Source: Anthonomus grandis grandis (Eukaryota > Arthropoda > Insecta > Coleoptera > Curculionidae). From it: a stretch of 64,000 bases of DNA. The position numbers and the translations under genes are program-made. Below are positions 28,172-41,289 of this stretch, one piece after another; positions within the stretch are counted from its first letter, which is position 1, and every line of letters begins with the position of its first letter. The stretch lies in the NCBI RefSeq assembly GCF_022605725.1, contig NC_065567.1, positions 27,073,127-27,137,126 of the forward strand, given 5' to 3'. Under the pieces are notes generated by a model. It searched no databases. It was not told the DNA's origin and worked only from the letters and a program-made list of their open reading frames with translations.

Positions 28172-28235
28172 ATTTTGGATTTATTAAAGTATTCGGTTTA
28201 ACATTTGAATTTAGTTTTACTGTTCACTCAGTGAT

Positions 28236-28387
28236 ATGAACGATCTACTACGATCTAGATCAATTCATGGTAAGAGTATATTTTCTAATTTTAATAGTAA
28301 TGAATTATTTAATTAATCACTTATTTTAAAATGTTATTTTAAGGTGCAGCACTACTAAGGAAAATTGAAGTTGCAAAGAACGAATGA
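28236..28387 (+). CDS. Candidate spliced micro-ORF (25 codons)
   Basis: ATG 28236 opens 11 codons to a GTAAGA donor after 28269. A 74-bp AT-rich intron (28270-28343) ends TTTTAAG, and the frame resumes in the same phase to TGA 28385-28387. The joined peptide reads MNDLLRSRSIHG then AALLRKIEVAKNE, basic and possibly amphipathic. The intron size matches the real introns further right. No family is recognised and no expression evidence is available. Confidence 0.15.
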
Positions 28388-28389
28388 TT

Positions 28390-31221
28390 TTGTTTTTGTA
28401 TTTTCTTAAATGTTCATTTTTTGTTTTGTTTTCCAAGCATATAGTTACGTAATACGTCTTTTGAGGTACGTACTGTGTAGGTATCGTATTATGTCGTGGA
28501 GTACGTACAAAATACGTGTTTGGTATGTATCGATGCTGTTTGGGTATTACAAAGCTAATATTTTATTGCTATTGTGGATATTCGTTAGCGAATTAAAATA
28601 ATTAGTATTTTTCTGTGTAATTAATTGTTCTGCATAATATAAATCGATACATCAATAAAAGGTACCGACATACACATTTACTCGCATAAAACATAAAAGT
28701 CGGCACGCAGGTAAGAAAAAGTCACTTGGGGATAAGAGTAGTTCAGTTCGAGCCGATCGTCTCCAAATTTGGAGGCAGTTTTTCTGCAACGGCTACGGCC
28801 GCTCCCGTTTGACAGCACTAACGTGGATGGATTACAGATGCCCTTATTACCGACAGCCATCAGAGTGGATAATTTTTAATATTAGTCAACTGCGCTAGTC
28901 TTTAAGAAACTGAGCTGCGATGGCAGACACAGATTCTTGGTTAGATTCAGTTTATGCATACATGTATTTTGCAATTCTCATGATTTATTGAAACTTGACG
29001 TTATTAAAACAAGGATTGTGTCCCAAGGACTTAAAGACATAGTAATTATTATATAATATAGAAAAGATGAGTCTAATTTACAAGAACCAAAACAAACTTG
29101 ATGACAAGGCAAAGTAGAATCCGGGGCTTTGGCCGGCATCAACCGGATCGGTCAGAGCGACAGCCAATCCATCAATCACGAAGTTAAAAGGGGCCGCCGC
29201 GCCGCAAAATTAATTGTGTGGCCGAGAGACAACCAGCTAACGAGCTGCCTCCTTTCTTTCGTACTTGCTAGTATTTGCACACCGGGGGCAACGTTATTTT
29301 TTACTTATTTGGTTTAAAATTACAAGGTATTGCCGGAAAGACTGATGATGATTTTTTGTGGACGGCCACTGCATTATGACCTAATGTTAGTGGAGAAACC
29401 TGAAATATGACTTTAACATTTGTAACTATGAAACCTTTGGTTAAAGACAAATTCCAATATACGATGGTGCAATTCCCGTTTTCCGTTACGTTATCCTTCC
29501 TGGTGCCGTCGTCGAAGGTAAAATAAATCGAGTCCGTCTTCCGTCCAATTTATCCGAAGACAAAGGACGATTTATTTCGACCAAGGCGAAAAGTGCAAGG
29601 GTGGTTTTCCACATTTGTCCGGCCATTAATACTACGGCCAGCAGCCACGGGGCCCGGGCCCCTGATTTACCGCCTTGTCACGCCCGGAAGTGCTCTCTTG
29701 TTTTACAGCGCGCACTCTTTAATAGCTGGCTAAGGGCTTTGCTTCCTGTTTGTTTATTTATGTCTTACTAAAATTTAATACTTGGTTCTGTAGGTCCCAG
29801 TTAGAATTTTCGGTTTTATAAATGATGTCGAAAAACTGATAACGCAATGTCGACTAATTAAATTGTTTTTTATAATGCAATATAATATAACTTGCTGTTG
29901 TGTTAATAATTAAATACATACAAATTCAGCATAAGTACCTACATCATTTATTTAGTTATATTAGTTACAGTTAGTATAACTACCTATCAAGTTAGAATAA
30001 TGCTGAGAAGGCATCTTTCGGTTTCATTTCACCATCGTAGCTTTGTATCAGAGTCGACAGCGACGACTAATCAAATTTATGTGCCCCTTTACACACACAC
30101 TGGGGTTTTCCGCACGTATGTTAGCCTCCTCTCGCTTCCCCTCACGTGATGCCGATTACCCTCTTTTGTGTTGGCGATGTTAATTTGTCTGTTGCCGCTC
30201 GTATTTCTCTATTTACCCTGTCACGTTACTTCAACGCCAGTGGGACTATATTACTTGATTGACGGCCCTATATAGGTCTCTTATTTATACCTTATTAATT
30301 CTCTAGACTTCTATTAACTATAATATTTTCTGTTATTCGGCAATGTTCGTCTAAGATTATGAATTTCATTTCATTTCACGTTCACGTCCGTATTTCATAA
30401 TATCCTCTCCATACTCTATAGTCTATAGCAAGTTACCCGTATCTTTCCTTCCTACCGCGATGTCTAAAGTCTCACGGCTCACCCGTCGTAGAGCTATTAC
30501 CGTAACTCATCGCGTAACCGAGCTTAAAAGCGCGGACTTTTCATAATAAACGTCCGTCCGTATGGTAATCACGGCCACTATTTCAAATTACGCCCTGGCA
30601 AGTTGTTCTCGGGACCCCATGTTAAAAGCGCTATCTCTTTTACGAGCTACTATAGGGGGGTTAGATATGGCTGCCGTTGCCAACCTGTATAATCTCCGCT
30701 GTGTTTAACCCTTATTTTGGTCTAGATTATGGCTTAGCACCCCTTTTAGGAAGCAAGCATCATGTACTTGCTGAGAAAGCTTGCTTTTATGCGGATGAAA
30801 CACATAAAATAACAGATAAAATTTTGGAAAATTATATACACCTTCAATAATTAACATTAACATTTAACGTTGCCTAAACAAAACAAAAATATCATAATCT
30901 GTTAAAAAAGCATGTAAATTTCCTCTATCTATTTATCAAATTTTAATCAAGTGTCGAATGTCAAACTTCAAAACTATGGCCATTCAAATTACTTTACTTT
31001 CGAACACTCAGTAATAGATAAATACGATTGAATTGATGTGACCCACAAATGCACCAAACCTATATTAAACTAAACTATAGACATGCTGATCCTAGCAATT
31101 GTAAAACAAACAAAATATCTGCATATTCAGAAATTATAACTAATAATCTAGGTCATGAGGCAATCCGCAAACTTTATTTTAATATAATATTAAATACATT
31201 TTCGGGTGACATATTTTTAAA
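28390..31221. other. Intergenic region upstream of the nudel gene
   Basis: No supported gene. Less AT-rich islands occur at about 28700-28860, 29120-29280 and 29460-29720, the last with CCGGCCATTAA and CGGGGCCCGGGCCCC. The proximal promoter of the serine protease gene should lie near the right end, but I see no clear TATA/Inr pair. Confidence 0.45.
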
Positions 31222-34200
31222 ATGGTGGTTCCCAAAAAACTCTCTTCGGAGTCAAAAATTATGAAAAACGACGGAAAAGGACTAGTTTCGAAGAGTCCAG
31301 AACCGTTTCAAGAACCAGATGGCATGACTGTCATAGATTTGAACAGAAGTAATGATTATACCAAAGGTAATGACTATAATTTTTTAAATATGTAATATTA
31401 TTTTCTAGCTACGATTTATGATTGAATGTGCATTTTAGTAGATAAAAATCAGATATCACATTTTAAATAATGCCTATGGTTTTTCAAAATCTTTTACTTA
31501 TGCCTGAGAGAAAAAAAACATTTTCAAACAAAATTTAATGGTGTCACTCTTCTCTATCTGTAATATATATTTATTGATTTTGTTAAAATACATTAGAATA
31601 AAATATTGCTACAAAGTAGAACCGCTTTTTACAAATATAAATGTACAAATTTTAGTACATTATAAAGTAGATGTGAACCCTCGAAGTCTAAGCAAATGTC
31701 AGAAATATTGATTTTTTTAGGTTATGTATTCTTATTTAGTTACACTACTGGCTGCTGTTTTTCTTTATTTGTTTAAAACATAAACTAATAGGAAGAAATC
31801 TCTTTATTCTAATAAATTTTACTCATACTGTTAAAACATTTTTTAGTATTAAGTAAAACATATTCTGGTGCTTTGTTGTAATAACTAGTTCCTAAACTCT
31901 TGGGTCTATCTATAATACTTTAAAAGATTCTCTGCCAAAATTGTCCAACATATTGTAAACAAGTGATAACAAGTATTATCAATAATGCTAAGGGCCATAT
32001 TCAAGAAAAATATAGTTCATCACACCAATGTTTTATTACAAAATTTATTAAAAATCACTTTATCGACAAATCAAAAGAAAACAATAAGAGATGTAAAAAC
32101 AAAAAGGAAAACCATAACAGAAAATGTAAGTATCCACTACCCAGTTACCATGGATTGATTATACTAGTTGTCTTGAAATTATACTTAGACTAAAACAATA
32201 TTACTGCTGTTAATATACCAATAAAAATTTTAATACCACATTTTTCTTACAGAGAATGAAGGGGAAAAGGACAAGCTCAAGCAAGAGCAACAGATTAAGT
32301 ACACATCCCGGCTGATCTGCCTACTGTGCTTAGGAATATTAATAATAATGATTTTTATGACCTTTGCTGTTATTAACAAAAGTAAGTCAATGTGTTTTTT
32401 TTACTCTTCTTCAAAAAATTTCAAATTTTCAAAAAGTTTCTTTTTATTTCATTATTAACTATGTATCATCGCCATCAAATGACTCTTTTATCTTTCCAGT
32501 TCAAAAAATTAAAGCAATAACTTTTATCATATTTTAATAGATTTTCAAGTTTTCCCAAGTAGCCACTCACCAAAGTCTACTGCACTAGTCCAGTTTATAG
32601 AAGAAACAAAACAACTAAACCGTGCCCTTTTTCGACAAAAGCTTGAAACTTCTCACTACCTAGAGGAATCTTATGATGACATCAACCTCTGTAAAATAGA
32701 ACAAACCATTGAAAGTTGCTGTGACATCTTTAAAACTAAAGAAGATCTACTTGCTTGGGCAGAGTACTGTTCAGTAGAAGATATGTTGGATATTTTATCA
32801 GATTTTGAATTAATGATAAGGAGGAAACGTGATATATTTCAACCTCAAACAGGATTAGGTATTATAGTTATATTAATGTTCAAGTTCTTTGATCAAACAT
32901 TTTTTGATTTATAGATCCTATTTTTTCAAATCCTATAATGTCAAATGTGCCTGAGCATGTTTTTTTACCAGCTAGAAAAAACTTACAACCAATAGAAAAC
33001 TGGTCAGATTTCGAGAATATTCCAGAAACTCAACTAAAACAAAGAGATTTTTATTTTGCAAATTCCAGGAAGCCTGAAGAACATACTAGTTCCAGAATTC
33101 AAAATATGCAAGTTGATCATAATGGTAATTTTAGGTTTCAAATTGATGGTCATCGCATATTCATTCCAATAAGAAGTGACATGAACAATAATGATATACC
33201 AGAGGAAAATAATAAAGGATCTGTCGATTCATTTATATCACTAGTTTCAGATCCTCAATTACCAAATTTTATACATCCCCCTCAAAATTTCCACACAGAA
33301 ATAAACTTACAAAAGAATTTTGTACATGATGAAAATAAGAAGTTTGACCTTCCAGAACCAGAAAATATAGTTGGGATGCAACAAACAGCTGATCATAATC
33401 AACGGATAACTGAACAAAAAGCATCATTACAAACATTAGAAAATGTATTGATTAATAATTCCTTTAACATAATATCTCAAAAGAATTTTAGTGAGCATCC
33501 TTTATTTATGACCAAGGTAGCACCTGATATTCAAAACTTCAATCAAGAAAATTATACTCCATTTGACACAACATATTATTTTAAGCATGAAACTGAAAAA
33601 GCACCACAAGCTATGATGAATAATGAAATCAATTTAAACCTGAAGCATTTAATTAAAGAAAATATTGAACATCCTGAAGAAATGTTAAATATAAATGAAC
33701 ATTTAGGAGGATTGAGATATAATATTAAAGTCACTAGACCCAATTCTGAATATTTTAAGAAAAGTTCAGATTTAAGAGATAATGTGTTTTTAGAAAATAA
33801 ATTGGATCAAGAAGTTACTTCCATTAGAAGCCAACTTAAAGCCATCACAATTTCTCAAGGTTCTAATGACCAAAATCATGAAACTCTTCCACCAATAACC
33901 TTTAATAATAATTTAAGATCAGTTACAGGCAATGTAAAACCAATAATAGAAGTGAATACCCTTAAAGAAGTTACTTCAAATGTTCCTCAAAGTGACTCAG
34001 ATTTAGATTTGGAGGGTCAATTAAATAATCAGAAGAAACACACTGAAATTAAGGGTCAAAATTTGGTTGAAGTTAATAGAAGTTTACAAGGTCTAAAGAT
34101 TGAAAATCTAATTGAAACAACAGTAAATCCAGTTCAATCTTCAAATATCCTTCATTTAACAGAAAAAATTGAAGTTTTAACAGAATTTTTACCTAGTTGG

Positions 34201-37200
34201 ACAGAAAGTATAACACCCAGCTCAGAAAATAATGCTGAGGAAAACATTGAATCTGCAAACCGGGCTAACACTGACCAAGAAAACTTCAGAGGGAAACCAA
34301 AGCAACTAGACAGCTTTACTGCTACAGAAGACATGCAGTCCCACCAACAACGATTTGTAAATCCATGTTTTGTTCCCTATGCCAACCCTTATGTGTCACA
34401 GCCAGCTAAAGTAGGAAACTCCCAAGATACCGGATATCTAAAAATAGTATCATTTAATCAGCCAAAAATCCAAAATCCACCTACGTATGTGTTAAACCCT
34501 GCTATGTATTACGGACTACCACCTACAAGCGCTTTTATGAATCCTTACATGTTTTCTAATGTGTATTCGCCAACTGTGGCGCAGCCCCCACCTTCTGTGC
34601 CACTTAACCATGACCAGATACAAGTGGCTGGTGTTGGAGGTCAGTACTATATGTGTAATCCGATACCAACACCATCAAATAACATTGCAGGTATTCCGGG
34701 AGTTGAAGTTAGGAGGTTTGCATCTAATATGCAGAGTATCATTGATGGTGTTGAGGAGTATGAAAGAATGTAAGTATCTTGAGGATTTCATATTTCTCAT
34801 CAATAATATATTTCATATTTCTCATATAATATTTATAGTAACAAATCCAGAGCAGCATCTGTGTTGGTGTGTCCATTGGGTGAGCAAGCGTGCCTGGATG
34901 ATACTGTATGCGTAAAAAATCACCAGATTTGTGACAGTGAAGTTCACTGTGATGATTCAAGTGACGAAGTTGCTTGTGATTGTAAAGAGAGAGTCGGAAA
35001 ATTAAGGTTATGTGATGGGTACTGTGACTGTCCCAGATGTGAAGATGAGACCGGTTGTTTTGGTAGGTATTTGACAATAATTTAAAAAAAATCGGATTTC
35101 ACCATAAGCTTTTAGGTTGTGAAGAAACTGAATTTTCTTGTGACGACTGGTCAAGATTACGCAGATCTACTTGCATTCCCATATCACAACGATGTGATGG
35201 GATAAAACATTGTGAGGTAACTGGAAAGGACGAATCAGATTGTTCCATATTAGCAGATCATCTGGGAAATTTTCCATTAAATAAAATTTCTAATTCTGTT
35301 GGCTTTCTTCATAGAAATTTTAAAGGTAAATGGTACCCAACCTGTTTTGGTACTGAATTATGGGCCGCTGAAGTTTGTCAGGTTGAAGCTGGGCCGAGTG
35401 CTATGTAAGTTTTAATTTTAGTTGAATTTTTCCTTATAATTATTGGGATTGCCTTTGACAGTATTCCAAAAACTCATATGACATTGACCACTACACCATA
35501 TGATGGTTTGTTCATTAATATCCGCCCAGATAATGAGATCAGTTTAGTAAACACTTGTGTTCAAGACCGAGCAGCTTTTGTAGAGTGTCCCCCAATCTAT
35601 TGTGGACTTAGATTTTTGATTAATAATCCTTATAGGATGGAAGAAGTGGATACAACTGTTGAGGATATGTTATCTAATATCGAGAGAGCTGATAGTATGA
35701 GACATGTGATGTTTAAGAGAGAGGATACAGGTAATTTTACCCATTAAAACCAATTTGTCGAATTATCAAGTATTTTTATTTCGGCTAACGAAAATTCTTC
35801 AGATAATACTTTTGATCAGACTCTGGCAAAACACAATCTAAGCCATAGTCATATTGAAGAAGTAAGAAAAAACTTAGAGAGATCTCTTAAACGAAGAGAT
35901 TTGTCTGCTGAGAGTAGCATCCTAAAAGAAAGCAGAGTAGTTGGAGGAAAACCAAGCCAACCAGCAGCGTGGCCTTGGTTGGTTTCGATCTATCGAAATG
36001 GCATATTCCATTGTGGAGGAGTTTTAATCAATGACTTGTGGATCGTTACTGCATCACATTGTGTTTCTAAGTAAATTTAATTTTATTAGATAATGCAATT
36101 TACCTATTAATATAATTGAATCTAAATGTTTTATTATTTGAACATAATTTCAATCCAATGGTGAAATTTGTGAAATGTATTGTTAATTATTATTCACAAT
36201 TTCAATCTAGGTACTGGCAATTCTATTATGAAATCCAGGCAGGTACATTGAGAAGATTTTCGTATTCTCCCATGGATCAAAGACGATGGGTTAAACTCGT
36301 GGTACCTCATAAGGCTTACAGTAAAAATAATTTAAGAAACGATATAGGTAATAATGTTTACAGACGTATTAAATTTATAAAAAAAATAAAAGATGTTGTT
36401 TATAAATCCTTTTTTTCATTCTTTTAGCTCTAATGAAATTATCAGCTCCAATAAGATATAATCGATATGTCAGACCTATTTGTCTACCATCTGAAGCTAC
36501 AGCTGGTCAGAACTATTTAAACGGCCCCATGGCCGGTACTGTTTGTACCACAGTAGGATGGGGAGCTACTATTGAACATGGATCTGATCGTAAGTGGTTT
36601 TATAGATCGTGAACAGAATTTTTTAGTAGTACTGTTTGGGCCTGTCTTATAAACTACACTATCTTAATATTAAAATGGCTAATGTTCCAGAACCTAAACA
36701 AAATTCCTGTCAAGCAATTTATCAATTAACTTCTTTGTCAATTTATAAAGAAAAATTTCTTTTGCTTCTTCCTGTTTTTCGACATGCTTTCTCTTTTCCT
36801 GTAAATATTACGACACTTAAAATGTATTCTAATACTATAAATTGCATTTAATTTACTTTACCATTAATCAGGCTAATTTATTTCCTTTTTTAACAGCTGA
36901 CCATATGAGAGAAGTTGAGGTACCAATTTTATCGCACTGTATACACAAAGAAGATTCCGATGTTGAGGAAATTTGTGCAGGTAGGTGATATAAATATATA
37001 AAAACTGTATAACCTTGTAAAACAGTAAAACTTCTTCTCAATAATGTGCTGAATTCTTGACTCCAAACTTTTAATTAGAACAGTTATTTAATTAAATATT
37101 TTCTTGTTTAGGTTTAATTGAAGGTGGTAAAGACGCCTGCCAAGGTGACTCTGGCGGGCCCTTAATGTGTAGAAATCCTAACAACCCTAATCAGTGGTAT

Positions 37201-40200
37201 CTCGCAGGGGTTGTTAGTCACGGAGAAGGATGTGCGCGCCCCAACGAACCAGGGGTTTACACCAAAGTTAGTAAATATGTGGGATGGATTGCCGAAAATA
37301 CCAGTAAGCATTTCCTTGCAAAAAATTGCAAATTTGCACAAAAAAAATATGAAAAAACAAATTCTTAATAAAATTTCTCGATAGGAGATGATAAATTGAC
37401 GTTCAGAATCCCACTTCAAAAATGCCCAGGATATACCTGCAGAGGGACTAAACAATGTGTTCCAAAAAAACGCAGATGTGATAGGATTATCGACTGCCTT
37501 TTTGGAGATGATGAGCTTAATTGCCAAAATCGATTTAAAGAATTTTTTAAGCATTCTAGGACGACTGTGGTGCCAAGTTCGCATATACCTCAACTTTCGA
37601 TTGATCCGTTCGAATTTGTACTTGGCACAAGTTTGAATAATTCAGGTGAAACAAATAGTGATATTAGTTTAGTCGAAATTAGTACTATTACAAATGAAAA
37701 TAGTACTATAGATATAAAGAGTAATGATACTATATATACAACTAAATTGCCGGAACTATTGAACATTTCTCATACTACTGAGTTAGATAAAAATAATTAT
37801 CAAAATGATATAAATGAAACTAACACAAAATTAGATATTATTATTATTGAAAATAGTACTTTAAAGATGGATAATAATACTGCTTTAATAACTGAACTTG
37901 GTAATGATGGTAATGATGAAACTACTGAAAAAAATAGAAAAGAACGACCTTTCGAGAAGATTTATTTCAAGTGTAAAGAGTAAGTATATATACTTTCGAA
38001 TAGTTTGTTTAGTAGTAATGATTATCAAATGTCAACTCTTATTTAGGATGTTACAAATAATTTCCATAGAAAAAAGATGCAATAAAATGTTTGATTGTGA
38101 AGACGGTTCGGATGAAATAGATTGCACATGCTCAGATTATATCAATGCTGTCGACTCGAGCGCTATTTGTGATGGAGTGGTCGATTGCCACGATGCTAGT
38201 GATGAGAGAAATTGTGGTACGTATATTGCAACTGTTAAGGACATGAAATTGACTAATTTTTGGGATTAGTCATTTCGGATTTGTGGGAATTGGGACTAGA
38301 GGTGTATTATGTCATTGGAAGTTTTATGAACGTAAATAAATATTCTTTTTAGTGACCTGTAACAAAACACAATATACTTGCAGTTTATCACAAAAGTGTA
38401 TAAATCTGTCTCAAAGGTGTGATGGCAATGTGGATTGTCCACAAAATGAAGACGAATTAAATTGTGGTACGAAAAATCTTTTCATTCTGGCCAAAAACAT
38501 TAATATTTTTATTAATTTTAGCTACTTTGTCCAACGGTTATATTGTAACCCTAGACAAAGATTCCAAGCCATCTTTTAAATCCGATGGAGTGTTTACTAT
38601 AAATCGTCAAGGGCTCTGGAAACCATTGTGTCTTAACTCAACCTATTTGAGACATGAGGAACCCGCTATTTCTATGATTATTTGCAATTTACTTGGATTC
38701 GATGAATACTCCTCCTACCATACACGTTTAGTTCAAGAGAAGATTATAAATGCTACGTTTTCTGATGCTGAAGGCTTGTCATCTGAAGAAAAGTGTACTC
38801 ATTGTTGTGAAGGTTTATATGTAAGGTATGTAAAATATTTATTATATAATTGCAAGGTTTTATGCAAATATTTTTTAGCTGTTCGAATTTCTCAACTAGT
38901 TCAAGTCTAAGTTACAAATCACTGGAACAAGTTAATGAATTATATTTTTCTCCTTGGATGGTAGCGATATATTCGGAAGGTGAATATAATTGTATGGGAA
39001 CTCTTTTAAATGACATATGGGTTATTACATCGATAAAGTGTTTTAGAGAAATCCAGAAGTAAGTCTTTAACGAACTAAATATTTTAAAAAATTATGTAAC
39101 TAGTATTACCACGTAAAGCTTTTCGAATAATCTTTGTAGTATTCAAATGAATTACGTAGTGGCTGTCTTAGGCAAAGGAAAACTGCATCTACACGAAAAT
39201 GGTCCACACGAACAAATAATACGTGTAACGGAAAGTGTAAATCTAGACGATACTGATATAGTTCTTCTAAGATTGGAAGAGAATGTTAAATTTAACAGAT
39301 ACGTTCAGGCTGCACGTTTAAACTCGAGGTATGACCATTTCACAAAAGTAAATTTGTTTATATTGTATTAAAATTATTTTAGGAGAGACTCGATTCACAA
39401 TGAAAAATGTTATGCCGCAGGAAGAGATCGCCAAAATAAAACGATGTTCGTGCATTTGTTACCAAATAAAAACTGTCCATCAGGACTTAGATGTTTTGGG
39501 AAAAAAATTCAGGATGGTTGCGAGGTATTTTACAGGATTCATAAAAAATTAATTCAATTTTGAAATGTATATTTTCCATTTAGAATTTGTTACCATGGAG
39601 CGGTGTTATAATTTGTGACTCTAGATCAGGCTGGTACCCTGCAGCTGTCTTTAATGAAGACCATGGATATTGTGGTTTTAGTCTTCATAAAAAATATACT
39701 AGCATTCAATTTCATAAAAATCAAATAAATAAAGTTTTTGGTATGTAGATTTAAGTAATGATCGATTTTACCGAACTATTTCTACAAAAACGCCATTAAC
39801 TCATACATGCTATTTTAATGTTTCTTTAGAATTTGTTCCAAAGCCCGTTCCTGCGCCCATTTGCTATGGGTTCCGGTGTTCATTGGGAAATTGCATTCCA
39901 GAGCACAACCTTTGCGATGGCATCAATCACTGCCATGACGGTTCCGATGAAAATAGTACGGTGTGTTATGAAAGGGAAAAGGAGTGTTATATGAATGATA
40001 ATTGTGGTTTGTTTGACCTATATTTTAAGAGATATTTTTAGTAATATTTTATTTATGTTTAGTATGCTCTCATACACAATTAAAATGTCCGCATTCAAAC
40101 AAATGCTATCGTAAATCGGCATTTTGTGACCGAACCGATAATTGCGGCGCGTTCGAAGATGAACCTGAGGTTTGCACGTGTCATAATTATTTGAATTTGA

Positions 40201-40985
40201 CAAATCCACAAAAGATTTGTGATGGTACAGTAAACTGTTTTGATAGAAGCGACGAAAACCCGGAAATATGTACTTGTCAGCCAGGCAGTTTCCAGTGTGG
40301 GTAAGCAATGGCTTGATTATGATTGGATGAATTTTATTTTTAATAATTTATTTAGCCAAAATAAATGCGTTTCACCCGAGATGGTATGTGACGATTTTAA
40401 AGATTGTCCTAATGGAGAAGATGAACAAAACTGTTTGACCTTAAAAGCAGAAGGCGATAGGTAAATCACGAAGTTACTTCCCTTGCTTATGCAAATCGTA
40501 TATCATTTATCTTTTTTTTTTTGTTCTTTTTCTTAATATTCTATTTAAACATATCTTATTTTAATATTTTTACCTAGAAGCAACGCAGGTGAAGTACTTA
40601 CACGAACTGGAGGAATTCTACACGGTGGATGTTTCAAATCCGAATACTCCATGTCTATTTTGGAGAATATTTGCTTAAAACTGGGATTTGAAGGTATAAA
40701 ACACAATTATTCGTGTTTATAATTTATTAAAATATTTTATTTAATCAATATTTTTATAAAGAAAGTAGCGGTCACCAGTTAATACCATCTGTCAATGCTA
40801 CCTTGACTGCCCTTCGACCCGTTTTTGATTCTTACAATGTGGTTTGGCTTCGACGAAATCCAGATAACAGGATGAAATTGCGGCTACGCACCGGAAACGA
40901 ACCTTACGTTAAATTTGTTATGGATGATAGTTGTCACAGATTGTTTATTGCTTGCATTCCAAAGGAACGAGAAATAAACACTTAG
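31222..40985 (+). CDS. ndl: Nudel-like modular serine protease, 25 coding exons
   Basis: Exons: 31222-31366, 32253-32381, 32541-32858, 32915-34769, 34839-35062, 35116-35404, 35462-35730, 35803-36070, 36211-36347, 36428-36589, 36897-36980, 37112-37303, 37385-37979, 38047-38216, 38353-38466, 38522-38825, 38879-39058, 39140-39328, 39383-39524, 39584-39740, 39830-40006, 40063-40300, 40356-40460, 40578-40693, 40762-40985. All phases agree, giving 2260 aa (fly Nudel about 2600). Order: cytosolic tail; signal-anchor about 69-89; RRKR; long Asn/Glu/Pro-rich linker (about 200-815); LDLa repeats; trypsin domain with cleavage R1121-VVGG, His1162 (ASHC), Asp1210, Ser1307 (GDSGGP) and Asp1301 for Arg/Lys specificity; LDLa repeats around an Asn/Thr/Ser-rich linker; a second, inactive protease domain (Lys1805 for His, GDSGG lost); more LDLa repeats. 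Fly Nudel is made by ovarian follicle cells, cross-links the vitelline membrane and starts the dorsoventral protease cascade. The start ATG sits in AAAATGG. The orthology is inferred from domain order. Confidence 0.9.
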
Positions 40986-41289
40986 ATTGTTTCCTCTTAA
41001 TTAAACTTCTTAATAAATATTTGGTTTCATGGCATAAGAAGTTTTATTTATATTCGAAATAATCTGGTGCCTCATAAAACTTTCATATAGCTCTTATTAT
41101 ACTTTAATTGTGAGACAACAACATTAAAGTCATTTTAATGTGAAATTTTATAATATATAGACACCGTTACCATCGTAACCCGTAATTTATTTAGATCTAG
41201 TAGGTACCCGTTTATTTACATCAAATTTGACATTTAAAAAATATACGTTGAAACTCTTAGTGCTTGATTTGATCTGTGATTAGCTTAAA
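40986..41289. other. Short intergenic spacer with promoter of the Cdc37-like gene
   Basis: 304 bp separate the nudel stop from the next ATG. The spacer must hold both the 3' end of the first gene and the promoter of the second. No clear TATA box is seen; ATG context is CTTAAAATGG. Confidence 0.5.
41012..41017 (+). terminator. Polyadenylation signal of the nudel-like gene
   Basis: AATAAA 27 bp after the stop codon, giving a very short 3' UTR. It is the only good signal before the next gene. Confidence 0.55.

Noticed and set aside
31963..32193. 76-codon frame inside the first nudel intron with a GTAAGT-like donor
   Set aside because: Lys/Asn-rich AT composition, no supporting acceptor. Exons 1 and 2 already join in phase without it.
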